In this document: piece after piece, positions 19,589 through 29,600 of the stretch
Layout of the letters: each line of letters opens with the position of its first letter
Numbering within the stretch: the first letter of the stretch is position 1
From: CAVVFX01 sp963747535
GTDB taxonomy: Bacteria; Acidobacteriota; Terriglobia; Bryobacterales; Bryobacteraceae
Assembly (NCBI GenBank): GCA_963747535.1
Contig: CAVVFX010000020.1
Coordinates: forward strand, 496,001 to 560,000
Direction of reading: 5' to 3'
DNA length: 64,000 bases
Made by a program: the position numbers and the translations under genes
Notes under the pieces: generated by a model
Told to the model about the DNA's origin: nothing
Database searches by the model: none
The model's input: the letters and a program-made list of their open reading frames with translations, nothing else

Positions 19589-20758
19589 CTACGCTACCCC
19601 GAATTTGTAGACCGTCGTGTATTTGTATTCTTCGCCGGGCTTCAGTTCGGACGTCGGAAAGTTGGGTTTGTTGGGCGAATCCGGGAAATGCTGCGTTTCC
19701 AGGCAGAGCGCACCTCGACGAGGGTACACTTTGCCGCCTTTCCCTTTAATCGTCCCGTCCAGGAAATTGCCGGTGTAGAACTGGACCCCCGGTTGGGTAG
19801 TGAGCACTTCCATGGTGCGGCCGGAATTCGGTTCCAGCACCAACGCGCATCGTGCGAGCGTGCCGCCGGTGGAGTCCAGCACCCAGTTGTGGTCGTACCC
19901 CCCGCCGAACTTCAACTGCTGGTCGTCCTTGTCGATGCGTGCACCGATCGCGGTCGCGGTCCGGAAATCGAACGGGCTGCCCTCGACGCTCTTTAGTTCG
20001 CCGGTGGGAATCAGGGTCTTATCTACAGGAGTAAATTTACTCGCGACGATAGTCATCTGGTGTCCGAGTATGTCGCCCTCTCCCGCGCCGGCAAGATTCC
20101 AATAAGTATGATTCGTCAGATTGAGGACCGTGTCCTTGTCGGTGGTGGCTTTATACTCGATCTTCAGCTCATTCTGCGGCGTCAATGAGTAAGTCACGAT
20201 AGTGGCCAGTGTACCGGGATAACCTTCTTCCCCGTCCTTGCTGGTGTACCGCAGTTCGACCGACGGGGTATCCGTAGTGGATTTGTCGGCGCTAGTCCAG
20301 AGAACCCTGTCGAAGCCGATCTTACCTCCATGCAGGGAGTTTGGACCGTTGTTGACGAAGAGTTTATAAACTTTGCCGTCAAGCGTGAAACGCCCCTTGG
20401 CGATGCGATTGCCGTAACGGCCGACTAACGCGCCGAAGTAGGGATTATCGCCCAGGTAGCCATCGAGAGAATCAAAGCCGAGCACAACATCGGCTACCGT
20501 TCCCTTCTTGTCGGGTACTTTCAGCGAGACGACGCGTCCGCCGTAGGTCGTGATCGACACAGCCACACCGTTGGCGTTGGTCAAGGTATAAAGATCGGCG
20601 GGATCGCCGTTGGACAATTTGCCGAAAGGCTCTTTTTTCATCGTGGCACTCGGAGTCGTAGGGGTGGTGGAACTGGTTTCGCTGGCGGGTTTCGTCGAGC
20701 ACGCGCCGAGCGCGAAGGCTGCCAGCGTGCCGAGCATCTGCCGTCTATCGGTTTTCAT
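19589..20758 (-). CDS. galM: Aldose 1-epimerase (galactose mutarotase), lipoprotein
   Basis: Interconverts alpha and beta anomers of aldoses such as galactose, glucose or arabinose. 389 residues. The N-terminus has a lipobox (FALGAC, Cys20) after RRQML, so the enzyme is probably lipid-anchored in the periplasm or outer membrane, followed by a Ser/Thr-rich linker. Family motifs are GRYGNRIAKGRF, PNSLHGG with a substrate-binding His, LTNHTYWNL with the catalytic acid His, and the late Glu (LCLETQHFPDSPN). It is the last gene of the leftward arabinose-type operon, 39 bp after araD, and would feed the correct anomer to uptake. Confidence 0.92.
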   Translation of the reverse strand: MKTDRRQMLGTLAAFALGACSTKPASETSSTTPTTPSATMKKEPFGKLSNGDPADLYTLTNANGVAVSITTYGGRVVSLKVPDKKGTVADVVLGFDSLDGYLGDNPYFGALVGRYGNRIAKGRFTLDGKVYKLFVNNGPNSLHGGKIGFDRVLWTSADKSTTDTPSVELRYTSKDGEEGYPGTLATIVTYSLTPQNELKIEYKATTDKDTVLNLTNHTYWNLAGAGEGDILGHQMTIVASKFTPVDKTLIPTGELKSVEGSPFDFRTATAIGARIDKDDQQLKFGGGYDHNWVLDSTGGTLARCALVLEPNSGRTMEVLTTQPGVQFYTGNFLDGTIKGKGGKVYPRRGALCLETQHFPDSPNKPNFPTSELKPGEEYKYTTVYKFGVA

Positions 20759-20797
20759 GGATGTAGATTCTCCAAATCATGGTCGATTCGTTCTGTT

Positions 20798-21487
20798 TCA
20801 CTTTTGGCCGTAATACGCGTTCGGACCGTGCTTTCTGAGGAAATGTTTATCGAGCACTTCCTGCGCGATGGGTTGGACGCCCGGATTCAGCGCGCAGGTA
20901 CGCCAGGCCAGTTCCGCAACCTCTTCCAGCACCACCGCATTATATGCTGCGCCTGCCGCATCCCGGCCCCAGGTGAAGGGCGCATGTCCCGCGACCAGCA
21001 CCGCCGGCATCGACAGCGGATCGATCCCGGCGAAGCGGCGCACGATGGCGAGCCCGGTGTTCAATTCGTAATCGCCGCGAATCTCTTCGCTGGAGAGCGG
21101 ACCCACCACGGGAATGCTGCCGTAAAAGTAGTCCGCGTGAGTCGTGCCCAGGCAGGGAATCTCCCGGCCTGCCTGCGCCCATACGGTAGCTGCGCGCGAG
21201 TGGGTATGAACTACACCGCCTATAGCCGGAAACGCACGATATATCGCGAGGTGCGTCGACAGGTCCGACGACGGCCGCAGCTTGCCTTCGATGACTTTGC
21301 CGTCGAGATCGGTGACCACGAAGTCGGACGCTTTCATCTCCGCGTACGGCACTCCGCTCGGTTTGATCGCCACCAGTCCCGCCTGGCGATCGATCCCGCT
21401 GGCGTTGCCCCACGTGTAAAGCACCAGCCCGCGCCGCACGATCTCGAGGTTGGCTTCGAGAACCTGCTCCTTCAGTTGTTCGAGCAT
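20798..21487 (-). CDS. araD: L-ribulose-5-phosphate 4-epimerase
   Basis: Converts L-ribulose 5-phosphate to D-xylulose 5-phosphate, the last step of L-arabinose catabolism before the pentose phosphate pathway. 229 residues. Zn-binding aldolase-class-II fold: WGNASGIDR, KPSGVPYAEM, the HTHSRAATVWA double-His metal motif, TTHADYFYGSIPV and a third His in GHAPFTWG. ATG 21487 lies inside the end of araB (16-bp overlap), implying coupled translation. The frame stays open to 21667 but that is araB antiframe. Confidence 0.93.
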   Translation of the reverse strand: MLEQLKEQVLEANLEIVRRGLVLYTWGNASGIDRQAGLVAIKPSGVPYAEMKASDFVVTDLDGKVIEGKLRPSSDLSTHLAIYRAFPAIGGVVHTHSRAATVWAQAGREIPCLGTTHADYFYGSIPVVGPLSSEEIRGDYELNTGLAIVRRFAGIDPLSMPAVLVAGHAPFTWGRDAAGAAYNAVVLEEVAELAWRTCALNPGVQPIAQEVLDKHFLRKHGPNAYYGQK

Positions 21488-23070
21488 GCCGCCTCGCTCC
21501 TTGCTTCTGTCGAGATGCGGCGCAACGCCGGCAGCACGTCGCCCGCGTTCACAGGCTCCGCTCCCGCCCGGCCGAATCCAAAATAAAGCTTGCGATAAAG
21601 CTGATACAACTCTTCGTAGACCTTGGCTGAAGCAGGGTCGGGTTCGACGGTTCGATACTCCGGACACAACGCCGCCTGCGCTTCCTCGACGGTCTTGAAC
21701 GTGCCCGCCGCGAGGAATGCAAAGATGGCCGATCCCAGGCTGGTTACATCCGTCTTGGGGACCAGCACGGGCTTATTCAAGACGCTCGAGTAGATTTGAT
21801 TCAAGGTTTCATTTTTCTGCGGGATCCCGCCTCCGTTGATGACGCGGCGGATGGGCACGCCGTGTTCCTCCATCCGCTCCAAAATAATGCGGGTGTGGAA
21901 TGCGGTCCCTTCGATGGCGGCAAACAACTCATCCTGCGCGGTGTGCGTCAACTTCCAACCGAGGGTGATTCCACCGAGTTCCGGGTTGACCAGCACGGTG
22001 CGGTCACCGTTGTCCCAGGTGAGACGCAGCAACCCGGTCTCTCCCGCGCGGAACTTTTCGAGACCGGCCGATAGCGCCGCTACGGTCGTGCCTGCGCGCC
22101 GGGCAATGGCATCGAAGATATCGCCGGTGGCGGACAGTCCGGCTTCCACGCCGGCGAGCCGCGGATGAATGGAGCCGGGGACTACGCCGCACACGCCGGG
22201 AATCAACGTGGGCTGTTCCGCAACGGCCATGATGCAGGTCGACGTGCCGACAACGTTAACGACATCGCCGATGCTGCAACCCGCACCAATCGCATCCCAA
22301 TGCGCATCGAACGCTCCAACCGGAATGGGAATCCCCGCGCGGAGGCCAAGCTTCCCGGCCCATTCCGGCGTGAGACGGCCGGCCACTACATCGCTGGTGA
22401 AATAGCGTCCTGCGAGCTTGTCCGAGATGCCCTGCAGCAATGGATCGACGCCGGAGAGAAAATCGTCAGAAGGAAACCCGTCCCACTTGGGGTTCCACAT
22501 CCACTTGTGACCCATAGCGCAAACGCTGCGCGGTACATTCGCCGGACTTTGGACCCCGCAGAGCACCGCAACCGCCATGTCGCAATGTTCCAACGCCGCA
22601 GCCATCCGGTCACGCTTGCCGGGATTATGGCGCAGCCAGTGCAGGAGTTTGGAGAAGCCCCACTCCGAGGAATACGTCCCGCCGCACCACTCGATCGCTT
22701 CAATTCCAGACTGCGTAGCGGCGGCCGTAATCTCGGCGGCTTCATGCCACGCGCGGTGATCGCACCACAGATAGTAGTCGTCGAGCGGTTGTAATTTCGC
22801 GTCAACCGGAATCACGCTGGAACCGGTGGTATCGATCGCCATCGCTTCCACGTCATCGCCCGAGATGCCGGAAGCTTCGACCGCCTGGCGCGCGGCGATG
22901 GCCAAGGCCTGCATATGGTCCGCATGACTCTGGGTCGCGTAATCCGGATCTTCTTTCTTACGATGCAGCGGATACTCGCTCGTGCCCGAGCCCAAACGCC
23001 CGCGGACCGAGTCGACAATCGAGACCCGCACGCTAAGAGTGCCAAAATCAACTCCCGCTACGATCGCCAT
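21472..23070 (-). CDS. araB: Ribulokinase
   Basis: FGGY-family kinase of 532 residues phosphorylating L-ribulose with ATP. N-terminal VDFGTLSVRVSIVD, the ATP-side AMAIDTTGSSVIPVD, VGAFDAHWDAIGAGC with the catalytic Asp region, and C-terminal RVINGGGIPQKN. Length and motifs match AraB rather than xylulokinase or glycerol kinase. It lies 6 bp after the isomerase gene and overlaps araD. Confidence 0.93.
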   Translation of the reverse strand: MAIVAGVDFGTLSVRVSIVDSVRGRLGSGTSEYPLHRKKEDPDYATQSHADHMQALAIAARQAVEASGISGDDVEAMAIDTTGSSVIPVDAKLQPLDDYYLWCDHRAWHEAAEITAAATQSGIEAIEWCGGTYSSEWGFSKLLHWLRHNPGKRDRMAAALEHCDMAVAVLCGVQSPANVPRSVCAMGHKWMWNPKWDGFPSDDFLSGVDPLLQGISDKLAGRYFTSDVVAGRLTPEWAGKLGLRAGIPIPVGAFDAHWDAIGAGCSIGDVVNVVGTSTCIMAVAEQPTLIPGVCGVVPGSIHPRLAGVEAGLSATGDIFDAIARRAGTTVAALSAGLEKFRAGETGLLRLTWDNGDRTVLVNPELGGITLGWKLTHTAQDELFAAIEGTAFHTRIILERMEEHGVPIRRVINGGGIPQKNETLNQIYSSVLNKPVLVPKTDVTSLGSAIFAFLAAGTFKTVEEAQAALCPEYRTVEPDPASAKVYEELYQLYRKLYFGFGRAGAEPVNAGDVLPALRRISTEARSEAACSNN

Positions 23071-23076
23071 AATAGT

Positions 23077-24486
23077 CTACCGATGCCAGTAAATATCCCA
23101 GCCAAGATACTTGACCGCGGCCTCATACACCGCTCCGGCCGACTGGCTGAAGTTCGCTGCCACATGATGTTCGAAGCCCTCCTCGCAGATGTAGCGCAGC
23201 AGATGTTGCAAGCGCGGAATCCGGACTACGCCGGCGCCCCCGAACGTATTCAGCGGATCATTGGTGAACTCGCCTTCGCCCACATAGCCGCGAATCTTAC
23301 CGGTCGCATCATGCGTCGAGAAGCGCGCATAACTCATGGGTCCCGCTTTCACGCGGCCCACGCAAGTGCCGAACGTGTTCAATTTTCCGACGGTGCCCGC
23401 GATGATCTCCTGATAGTCCATCCGGACGTCCGCAAAGAAATGCTTCGGGAGGTTGCTGCAATGGAAGCACACGGCTTTATCGGGATCGTCGCCGTAATTG
23501 TTATTCCAATCGAGCAGCGCGCTGGGAGTTTCCGACGCCAGTCGGAGCGCATGCATCCCGACCACGCCTGCGACGTCCACTTCGCACGCGCTCGACCGGG
23601 CGTTCTCGCTCATCATGCTCATCACGGTGCAAGGCACCACGCCAAAGTACTCTTCCATCGACGTCCAGCACTGGATGGCGCTGATATCGAGATCGTTCTC
23701 CGCCATCCAGGTGTCGATCACCACGCCCAGTTTAGCCATCTTCATGATGGCCTCCGCGGGAATTCCGGCGGTTGAGACGTAGGTTTGGATCGCTTGAATT
23801 TTAGACTGCACCGGAGCCTCCTGGTCCTTCAGCCGGCCGATACGTCCGAAGATTTCCGAGAGATCGATGGGCTCGATCGAAATGCCTGCGCCTTCCAGAA
23901 TCTTTTCGCTGTAGCGAACGGTATTGAACGCCGTGGGCCTGGCTCCAATAGCGCCGATGCGCAATTTTTTGACGCCGTTGGCCACGCGGCATACCGCCGC
24001 GAACCAAGCGAGGTCCTGCTTGAACTCCGCGGATTCGGGCGCCTCGGTATGGAGCGTCGTCAGCGAGTAAGGAATACGGTACTGATTCAGGTTATTGCAA
24101 GCCGACATCTTGCCGCAGAAACTGTCGCGCCGGTCGGCGATGGTCATCTTGCCGGCGGTGTCAGGGAACGCCTGCACCAGCACCGGTACTCGCAGGTCCG
24201 CCATCCGTAACGCCTCGGCTATGGCTTTCTCTTCGCCGAAATTCGGCAGGGCGAGGATCACACCGGAAATCCGGTCAGCCGCGCCGCGGAAAACTTCAGC
24301 GCACTTTTTAGCGTCTTCGCGCGATTGCACCGCGCCGTGCGTGGTCTGGTCCGGAGTCGGGCAAATCACCTCATAGCCGGCGGCTTCGAGCACCGCAATC
24401 ATCTGTTCCCTGCCGCTGCGGGCCAGGTGTCCGGGGAAGAATCCACGACTGCCTACCAGGAGTCCGAACGTCTGCTTCTTGCTCAT
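23077..24486 (-). CDS. L-fucose/L-arabinose isomerase-fold sugar isomerase
   Basis: A protein of 469 residues of the FucI/AraA fold. It starts KQTFGLLVGSRGFFPGHLARSGR. Conserved features are the catalytic-type acids around DISAIQCWTSMEEYFG and SACEVDVAGVVGMHALRLAS, and the metal-site His region CFHCSNLPKHFF. It does not read like canonical AraA, yet it occupies the AraA position immediately before araB and araD. The economical inference is that it isomerises L-arabinose (or a related aldose such as L-fucose or D-arabinose) to the ketose phosphorylated by the kinase. Substrate is not decided by sequence. Confidence 0.8.
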   Translation of the reverse strand: MSKKQTFGLLVGSRGFFPGHLARSGREQMIAVLEAAGYEVICPTPDQTTHGAVQSREDAKKCAEVFRGAADRISGVILALPNFGEEKAIAEALRMADLRVPVLVQAFPDTAGKMTIADRRDSFCGKMSACNNLNQYRIPYSLTTLHTEAPESAEFKQDLAWFAAVCRVANGVKKLRIGAIGARPTAFNTVRYSEKILEGAGISIEPIDLSEIFGRIGRLKDQEAPVQSKIQAIQTYVSTAGIPAEAIMKMAKLGVVIDTWMAENDLDISAIQCWTSMEEYFGVVPCTVMSMMSENARSSACEVDVAGVVGMHALRLASETPSALLDWNNNYGDDPDKAVCFHCSNLPKHFFADVRMDYQEIIAGTVGKLNTFGTCVGRVKAGPMSYARFSTHDATGKIRGYVGEGEFTNDPLNTFGGAGVVRIPRLQHLLRYICEEGFEHHVAANFSQSAGAVYEAAVKYLGWDIYWHR

Positions 24487-24502
24487 TGCTTTAATTGGTT
24501 TC

Positions 24503-24709
24503 CTAATCTTTCTTGGGCCGGAACGCGATGGAATAGAACATGCCGAGTACGAACAGCAGAGCGCCCCACCACAAACCGATGTGATATTCGCTGAATTTGA
24601 CGTCCGCCTCCGGGGGCGACGTCATGGTCGCGCCGACAATCAGTACGCCATAGATCGCGAGCAATACGCCGATAAAGAACCAGACCGAGATTTCCTGTTT
24701 TCCATGCAT
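24503..24709 (-). CDS. Small two-helix membrane protein, putative symporter companion
   Basis: A protein of 68 residues with two strong hydrophobic helices (VWFFIGVLLAIYGVLIVGA and GLWWGALLFVLGMFYSIAF), a short acidic loop (PPEADVKFSEYH) and a basic tail (RPKKD). It starts 16 bp after the end of the symporter gene and precedes the isomerase gene, so it belongs to the operon. I do not recognise a named family. Small subunits are known for some sodium:solute symporters (for example YjcH with ActP), so a stabilising or regulatory role is possible but inferred from position. Confidence 0.75.
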   Translation of the reverse strand: MHGKQEISVWFFIGVLLAIYGVLIVGATMTSPPEADVKFSEYHIGLWWGALLFVLGMFYSIAFRPKKD

Positions 24710-24725
24710 GCTTGTCTCTCTCTCT

Positions 24726-26435
24726 CTACCAGAAGATGATATTCAGAATCACGAAGATGACCGCGACGACGATCGCCCAGAAGATCGGCCGTTTATACAA
24801 AGGCATGTCACCCTCGGACGGGATCGGCGTACAACCATAGACCAGGCCGGTGAGTTTGGATTCGGGCAGCGGTACGGTCAGGTAGCTCACCACGACAGTA
24901 ACCAGCACACACACGATCCACGACCAGAGGCCGCGGTACATGTTCTCCGCCATGTCTTTCGCATGGGATGAAAGAGCCACGATCGAGAGCGCCGACGGAT
25001 CGGCTTTCACCCAGGCCCACATGCCGATCGAAGACACTGTCCCGCACAGGAGACCCCAGAATCCGCCCTGCGGCGTAGCTCTCTTCCACAGCATTCCCAG
25101 CAGAACCGTGCCGAACAGCGGCGCGATGAAGAAACTGAACAGCGCCTGGACATAGTCCATGATGCTCTTGAATTCCATGACCATGTAGGCCGTTCCGATA
25201 CTCACCAGGACGCCGACGATGGTGCACCAGCGGCCCATATTGACGTAGTGATGATCGGTCGCGTCCTTGTTGATTACCGAACGATAGATGTCGTAGGTCC
25301 AGACGGTGGCGAAAGCGCTGACGTTGCCGGCCATGCCGGACATGAATCCGGCGATCAGCGCAGTAATACCGAGCCCCAGCAATCCGGGTCCGCAATATCT
25401 GGCCAGCATCAACGGCAGCACTTCGTTGTAGCTATGGCCGCCGGACGCCAGCGCCGCTTCTTCGCCGGTCAACTTCATGGGCAATACGGCGAGGGCCAGC
25501 AAGCCAGGCAGAATCACGATGAAGGGCACGAACATCTTGAAAGCGGAAGCGATGATCGGCGCCATTTTCGCAGCTCGCAGGTCTTTGGCCGCAAGGACGC
25601 GCTGCACCACCAGAAAGTCGGTGGTCCAATAACCGAACGAGATGACGAAGCCGAGACCCAGCACGATTCCGGTCCAGTGAATACCCATGGGGTTGTCGGA
25701 GAACGAGCCGAGGGTGCTCCACAGGTGAGTGTACGAATCGGTGCCCAGATTGTGCGCGATCTTCTGCTGCATTCCGGTCCATCCGCCGGCTTCGATCAGG
25801 CCCATGATCGGGATCAGCAGCGCGCCGAGCCAGATTAACATGAACTGCAGAACCTCGTTGAAGATAGCCGAACGCAAGCCGCCGAGCGCTACGTAAACGG
25901 CTACAGTCAGCGATGAAACCCAGATGCTGAAGTTGATGTCCCAGCCGAGCACGACGCGCATGACCAGCGCCATGGAGTACATGTTGATGCCGCTCATGAG
26001 CACGGTCATAAAAGCGAAAGACACCGCCGAGAGCAGCCGGCTGTTTTCACCGAAACGCAACTTGAGGTATCCGGGGACCGAGTGAGTCTTGGAGATGTAA
26101 TAGAACGGCATCATCACCAGGCCAAGGAACAGCATGGCGGGAATCGCGCCGATCCAATACCAGTGCGCGCCGAGAATGCCGTATTGATAGGCGGCCGCGG
26201 CCCAACCCATGAGTTCGAGAGACCCGAGATTGGCTGAGAGAAAGCTCAAGCCCGCGATCCACGCAGTCATTTCGCGGCCGGCCAGAAAGAAATCCTCACC
26301 CGTCTCGCTTTTCCCTTTCAGATAAAAGCCGATGGCCAGCACCGCAACGAAGTAAATCGCGATGAGCGAGATATCCCATCCACCGAGGGAGATGAGCTTG
26401 GTGCTTTGCAAGAATAAGCTGAACGGTAGCTGCAT
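24726..26435 (-). CDS. Sodium:solute symporter (SSS family), probable sugar uptake
   Basis: An integral membrane transporter of 569 residues with about 13-14 hydrophobic helices. SSS-family features are DISLIAIYFVAVLAIGFYLKGK, EDFFLAGREMTAWIAGLSFLSANLGS with the Na-site region, and the central GLRSAIFNEVLQ segment. The SGLT-like length and the neighbouring isomerase, kinase and epimerase suggest Na-coupled uptake of the pentose released from glycans. ATG 26435 is chosen; the longer frame to 26492 adds a basic, family-unlike leader. It is the first gene of the leftward operon. Confidence 0.9.
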   Translation of the reverse strand: MQLPFSLFLQSTKLISLGGWDISLIAIYFVAVLAIGFYLKGKSETGEDFFLAGREMTAWIAGLSFLSANLGSLELMGWAAAAYQYGILGAHWYWIGAIPAMLFLGLVMMPFYYISKTHSVPGYLKLRFGENSRLLSAVSFAFMTVLMSGINMYSMALVMRVVLGWDINFSIWVSSLTVAVYVALGGLRSAIFNEVLQFMLIWLGALLIPIMGLIEAGGWTGMQQKIAHNLGTDSYTHLWSTLGSFSDNPMGIHWTGIVLGLGFVISFGYWTTDFLVVQRVLAAKDLRAAKMAPIIASAFKMFVPFIVILPGLLALAVLPMKLTGEEAALASGGHSYNEVLPLMLARYCGPGLLGLGITALIAGFMSGMAGNVSAFATVWTYDIYRSVINKDATDHHYVNMGRWCTIVGVLVSIGTAYMVMEFKSIMDYVQALFSFFIAPLFGTVLLGMLWKRATPQGGFWGLLCGTVSSIGMWAWVKADPSALSIVALSSHAKDMAENMYRGLWSWIVCVLVTVVVSYLTVPLPESKLTGLVYGCTPIPSEGDMPLYKRPIFWAIVVAVIFVILNIIFW

Positions 26436-26521
26436 TAAGTCTCCGGTTGATCGCCGCTTCCTGGCGCGAGGTTTCGTTCGAGCCCCGAACAAATACTGGA
26501 ACCGATTGTACGCAAGAGGGA

Positions 26522-26549
26522 ATTATATATGCAAATCGGATCGGGTCAC
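26522..26549 (-). promoter_or_regulatory. Candidate sigma70-type promoter for the leftward sugar operon
   Basis: On the minus strand GTGACC (26549-26544, 4/6 to TTGACA) is followed after 16 bp by a perfect TATAAT (26527-26522). This would start transcription about 80 bp before the symporter ATG, within the 238-bp divergent region shared with the TonB receptor. No operator repeat is obvious. Confidence 0.35.
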
Positions 26550-26673
26550 GGCGGAGGTCGGCAGAGGACTCCAACCAGGCAACGGAGCCGGATGTACGTT
26601 CCATTTCACTTGGACCCAGGCGGCGCCGGCGCGAAACCCTGAAAAGAGCTTAGCCGATATATACTTGGCTTCC

Positions 26674-29600
26674 ATGCTCCCTCGAAGATTCCGCCGCCCT
26701 TTGCATGCGCTGATCTTGTTCGTTGCTCTGCTCGGGACCTGCCGGGCCCAATTCAATCTGGGAACTGTCACGGGAACGGTCTTCGATCCAAATGGAGGAG
26801 TTGTCCCCTCGTGTAAGATCACTGTGGTCAATCTGGAGAATTCCAATACGAGGACGGCAGCAACCAATCCGGCCGGCCTATATGTGATCGCGTCACTGCC
26901 TGCCGGACCGTACCGCATTACGGCGGAAGCTGCGGGTTTTCAGAAGGCGACCGGCGAACTGACGGTGGGGGTAGACCAGACCGTGACCTCCGATTTTCAT
27001 CTTTCCGTAGGCAATGTAACGGAAACTGTGCAGGTAACCGAACAGGCGGCCGAAGTCGCAGTAGAAAAGGACAGTCACGAGGTTTCCTTCGTGGCGGGCA
27101 CGCAGGCGCTCGAAAACCTCCCGGCGAACGGCCGGTCATTTCTGAACATCGCGGTGGTAGGAGCAGGGGTACAGAAATCGACGGACGCGGCGGGCGGTCC
27201 ATTTACGAATTTCGGAAGTACCAACCATGAGATCGTGGTGGCCGGCCAGATCATCGGGAGCACGACGTTCCTGCAAGATGGCGTGGTCAATATGAACGTG
27301 TTAACGCAGACAGCCAACATCGTCGCATCGATCGAATCCGTGCGGGAAGTCAGCGTCGAATCGAACGGAATGTCGGCGAAGTTCGCATCGCCGGGTTTGG
27401 TCAACGTCATCACCAAGCAGGGGACGAATGCGTTTCACGGTACGGCCTACGACTATCTGCAGAATAATGCGCTGAACGCCAGAAACTTCTTTGCGACGAC
27501 CATTCCAACATCGCGATATAACCAGTTCGGCGCCAACCTGGGCGGCCCGATCCTGCACAATAAGCTGTTCGCATTCTTCGATTACGCGGGTTTGCGGCAG
27601 AGCGCCGGAGCGGTTTCGCGGAACCGTGTGCCGACTGTGGCGGAACAACAAGGCAACTTTCAGGCCGACGGCGTGATTTACGATCCAGCGACTTACAATG
27701 CTTCCGCCGGAACGATTTCGCCGTTTCCCAATGACACCGTTCCAACCACGCGCATCAGTCCTTTTGCGTCGCGCTTTCTGCCTTACTTCCCGAATCCCAA
27801 CACTCCGCTGGTAGGAGGAATCAATTACCAGGTGAACCTCGACAATACGACCAATTCGGACCAGTATCTCGGACGCGTGGACTATAACTTATCCGCTAAG
27901 GATGTTCTTTACGGCGAGATTCAGACTTTCAACTCGCCCGTGGTGAATCCCAGCATCTCGAACGGTCTCTTCGGCATTGAATATCTGAACAGCGGCAAGA
28001 ACGCGTCGGTTCAGGACATCCATATTTTTTCTCCGAGCCTTATTAACATCGCGCGCATGGGTTACAACCGCAGCATTCTGCTGCTCACTCAACAGGGCGT
28101 CGGAGCACAGGACTATGTCCAACTCTTCGGCCTCCAGAATCTTACGCTGCCGAAGGATGAATCGATCCCGCCCTCGGCGAGCATCACCGGTTGCTGCAGC
28201 CTCGGGAACGCGACCAATCCGCAGGGAGGTACGCAGAATCTTTTTCAGTGGGCGGATGAGGTCGATTGGACTATCGGCAGGCACCAGATTTTCATGGGAG
28301 TCGAAGCGGACCGTATCCAATTCAACGGAACCTGGCTGATTTACAACGGCGGGTCATACACTTTCAACGGCCAATATACATCCAACCATCTGACAGGCAG
28401 TGCGTTGAAACTGGGCCCGGGACTGGCCGACTTTCTCCTCGGTTATCCCAGCTCCGCTTCGGGCGCGCAGGGTATCTCCAACGGCGCCTTCCGCGAGACC
28501 GATGCCTCCGCATACATCCAGGACAATTGGAAAATCTCCAAGAAGTTGACACTGAACCTGGGCCTGCGTTACGAATACTACCAGCCAACTTCCGATAAGT
28601 GGGGCAAGGCAAGTATCTACGACCTGCCCACCAATACCAATCATTTCGGCTCGTGGATGCCAAACTATCTGAATTTCGGGCCGCGCGTGGGTTTCGCCTA
28701 CGCGGTTTCGGACCGCACGGTCATACGGTCCGGTTTCGGCATTTACTACAACGGCGAACCGTATAACTTCCTGCAGTGGATGTTGGCGAAGCTGCCGAAT
28801 TACACTTTGCAATCGGTAACCTTAGCGATCGCTACCCCGATTCCCGTAACGAATGTGTTTGTCGCCAATCCCACATCCAGCGCCGAGACTCCTTTCACCT
28901 TGAACCTGCGCATGCCGACCCCGTATACCGAACAGTGGAACTTCGGCATTCAGCATTCCTTCGGCTCGAAGTTATTGGCTACCGCGACTTACATCGGCAG
29001 CGGATCCCACCAGCAACCCCTACGCCTGAATCCCAACCAGGCGGTGCAGGACGTGAATCCGAATAATCCCACGCCCATCAACAGCCGCCGGCCGTACCCC
29101 TACATCGGCGACGTGGAAGCCCAGTACAACATGGCAAACGCGACGTACCAGAGTTTACAATCGACCCTGCGGTACCGGTACAACAACGGCTTCTCGATCT
29201 TTGCGAACTATAGCTGGTCCAAATCTCTCGACTTGGCCGACGCGGGCGCGACGATCGCGATAAACGGTCTGAACGCCAAGGAGAGTAGTTACGGCCTGGC
29301 GAATTTCAATCGCGCGCAGGTATTCAACGTGGGTTATCTCTATGAGTTGCCCTTCGGTGCGGGCAAGCCGTTCTACTCGCATCCGGGCTGGCTCGGCCGG
29401 GAGCTGGCGTCAGGATGGCAAGTGAGCGGGGTAACGACCGCGGAGAGCGGAGTGCCGCTGGAGATCACTGCAACCGACACGTCGAATACCGGCGGCATCC
29501 ATACCCAGGTGGCGGATCGCGTCTGCGACGGCCGCTTGTCGTCGGGACAGCAGAGCATCCACATGTGGTTCAACACTTCGTGTTTCGTCCAACCAGCCGC

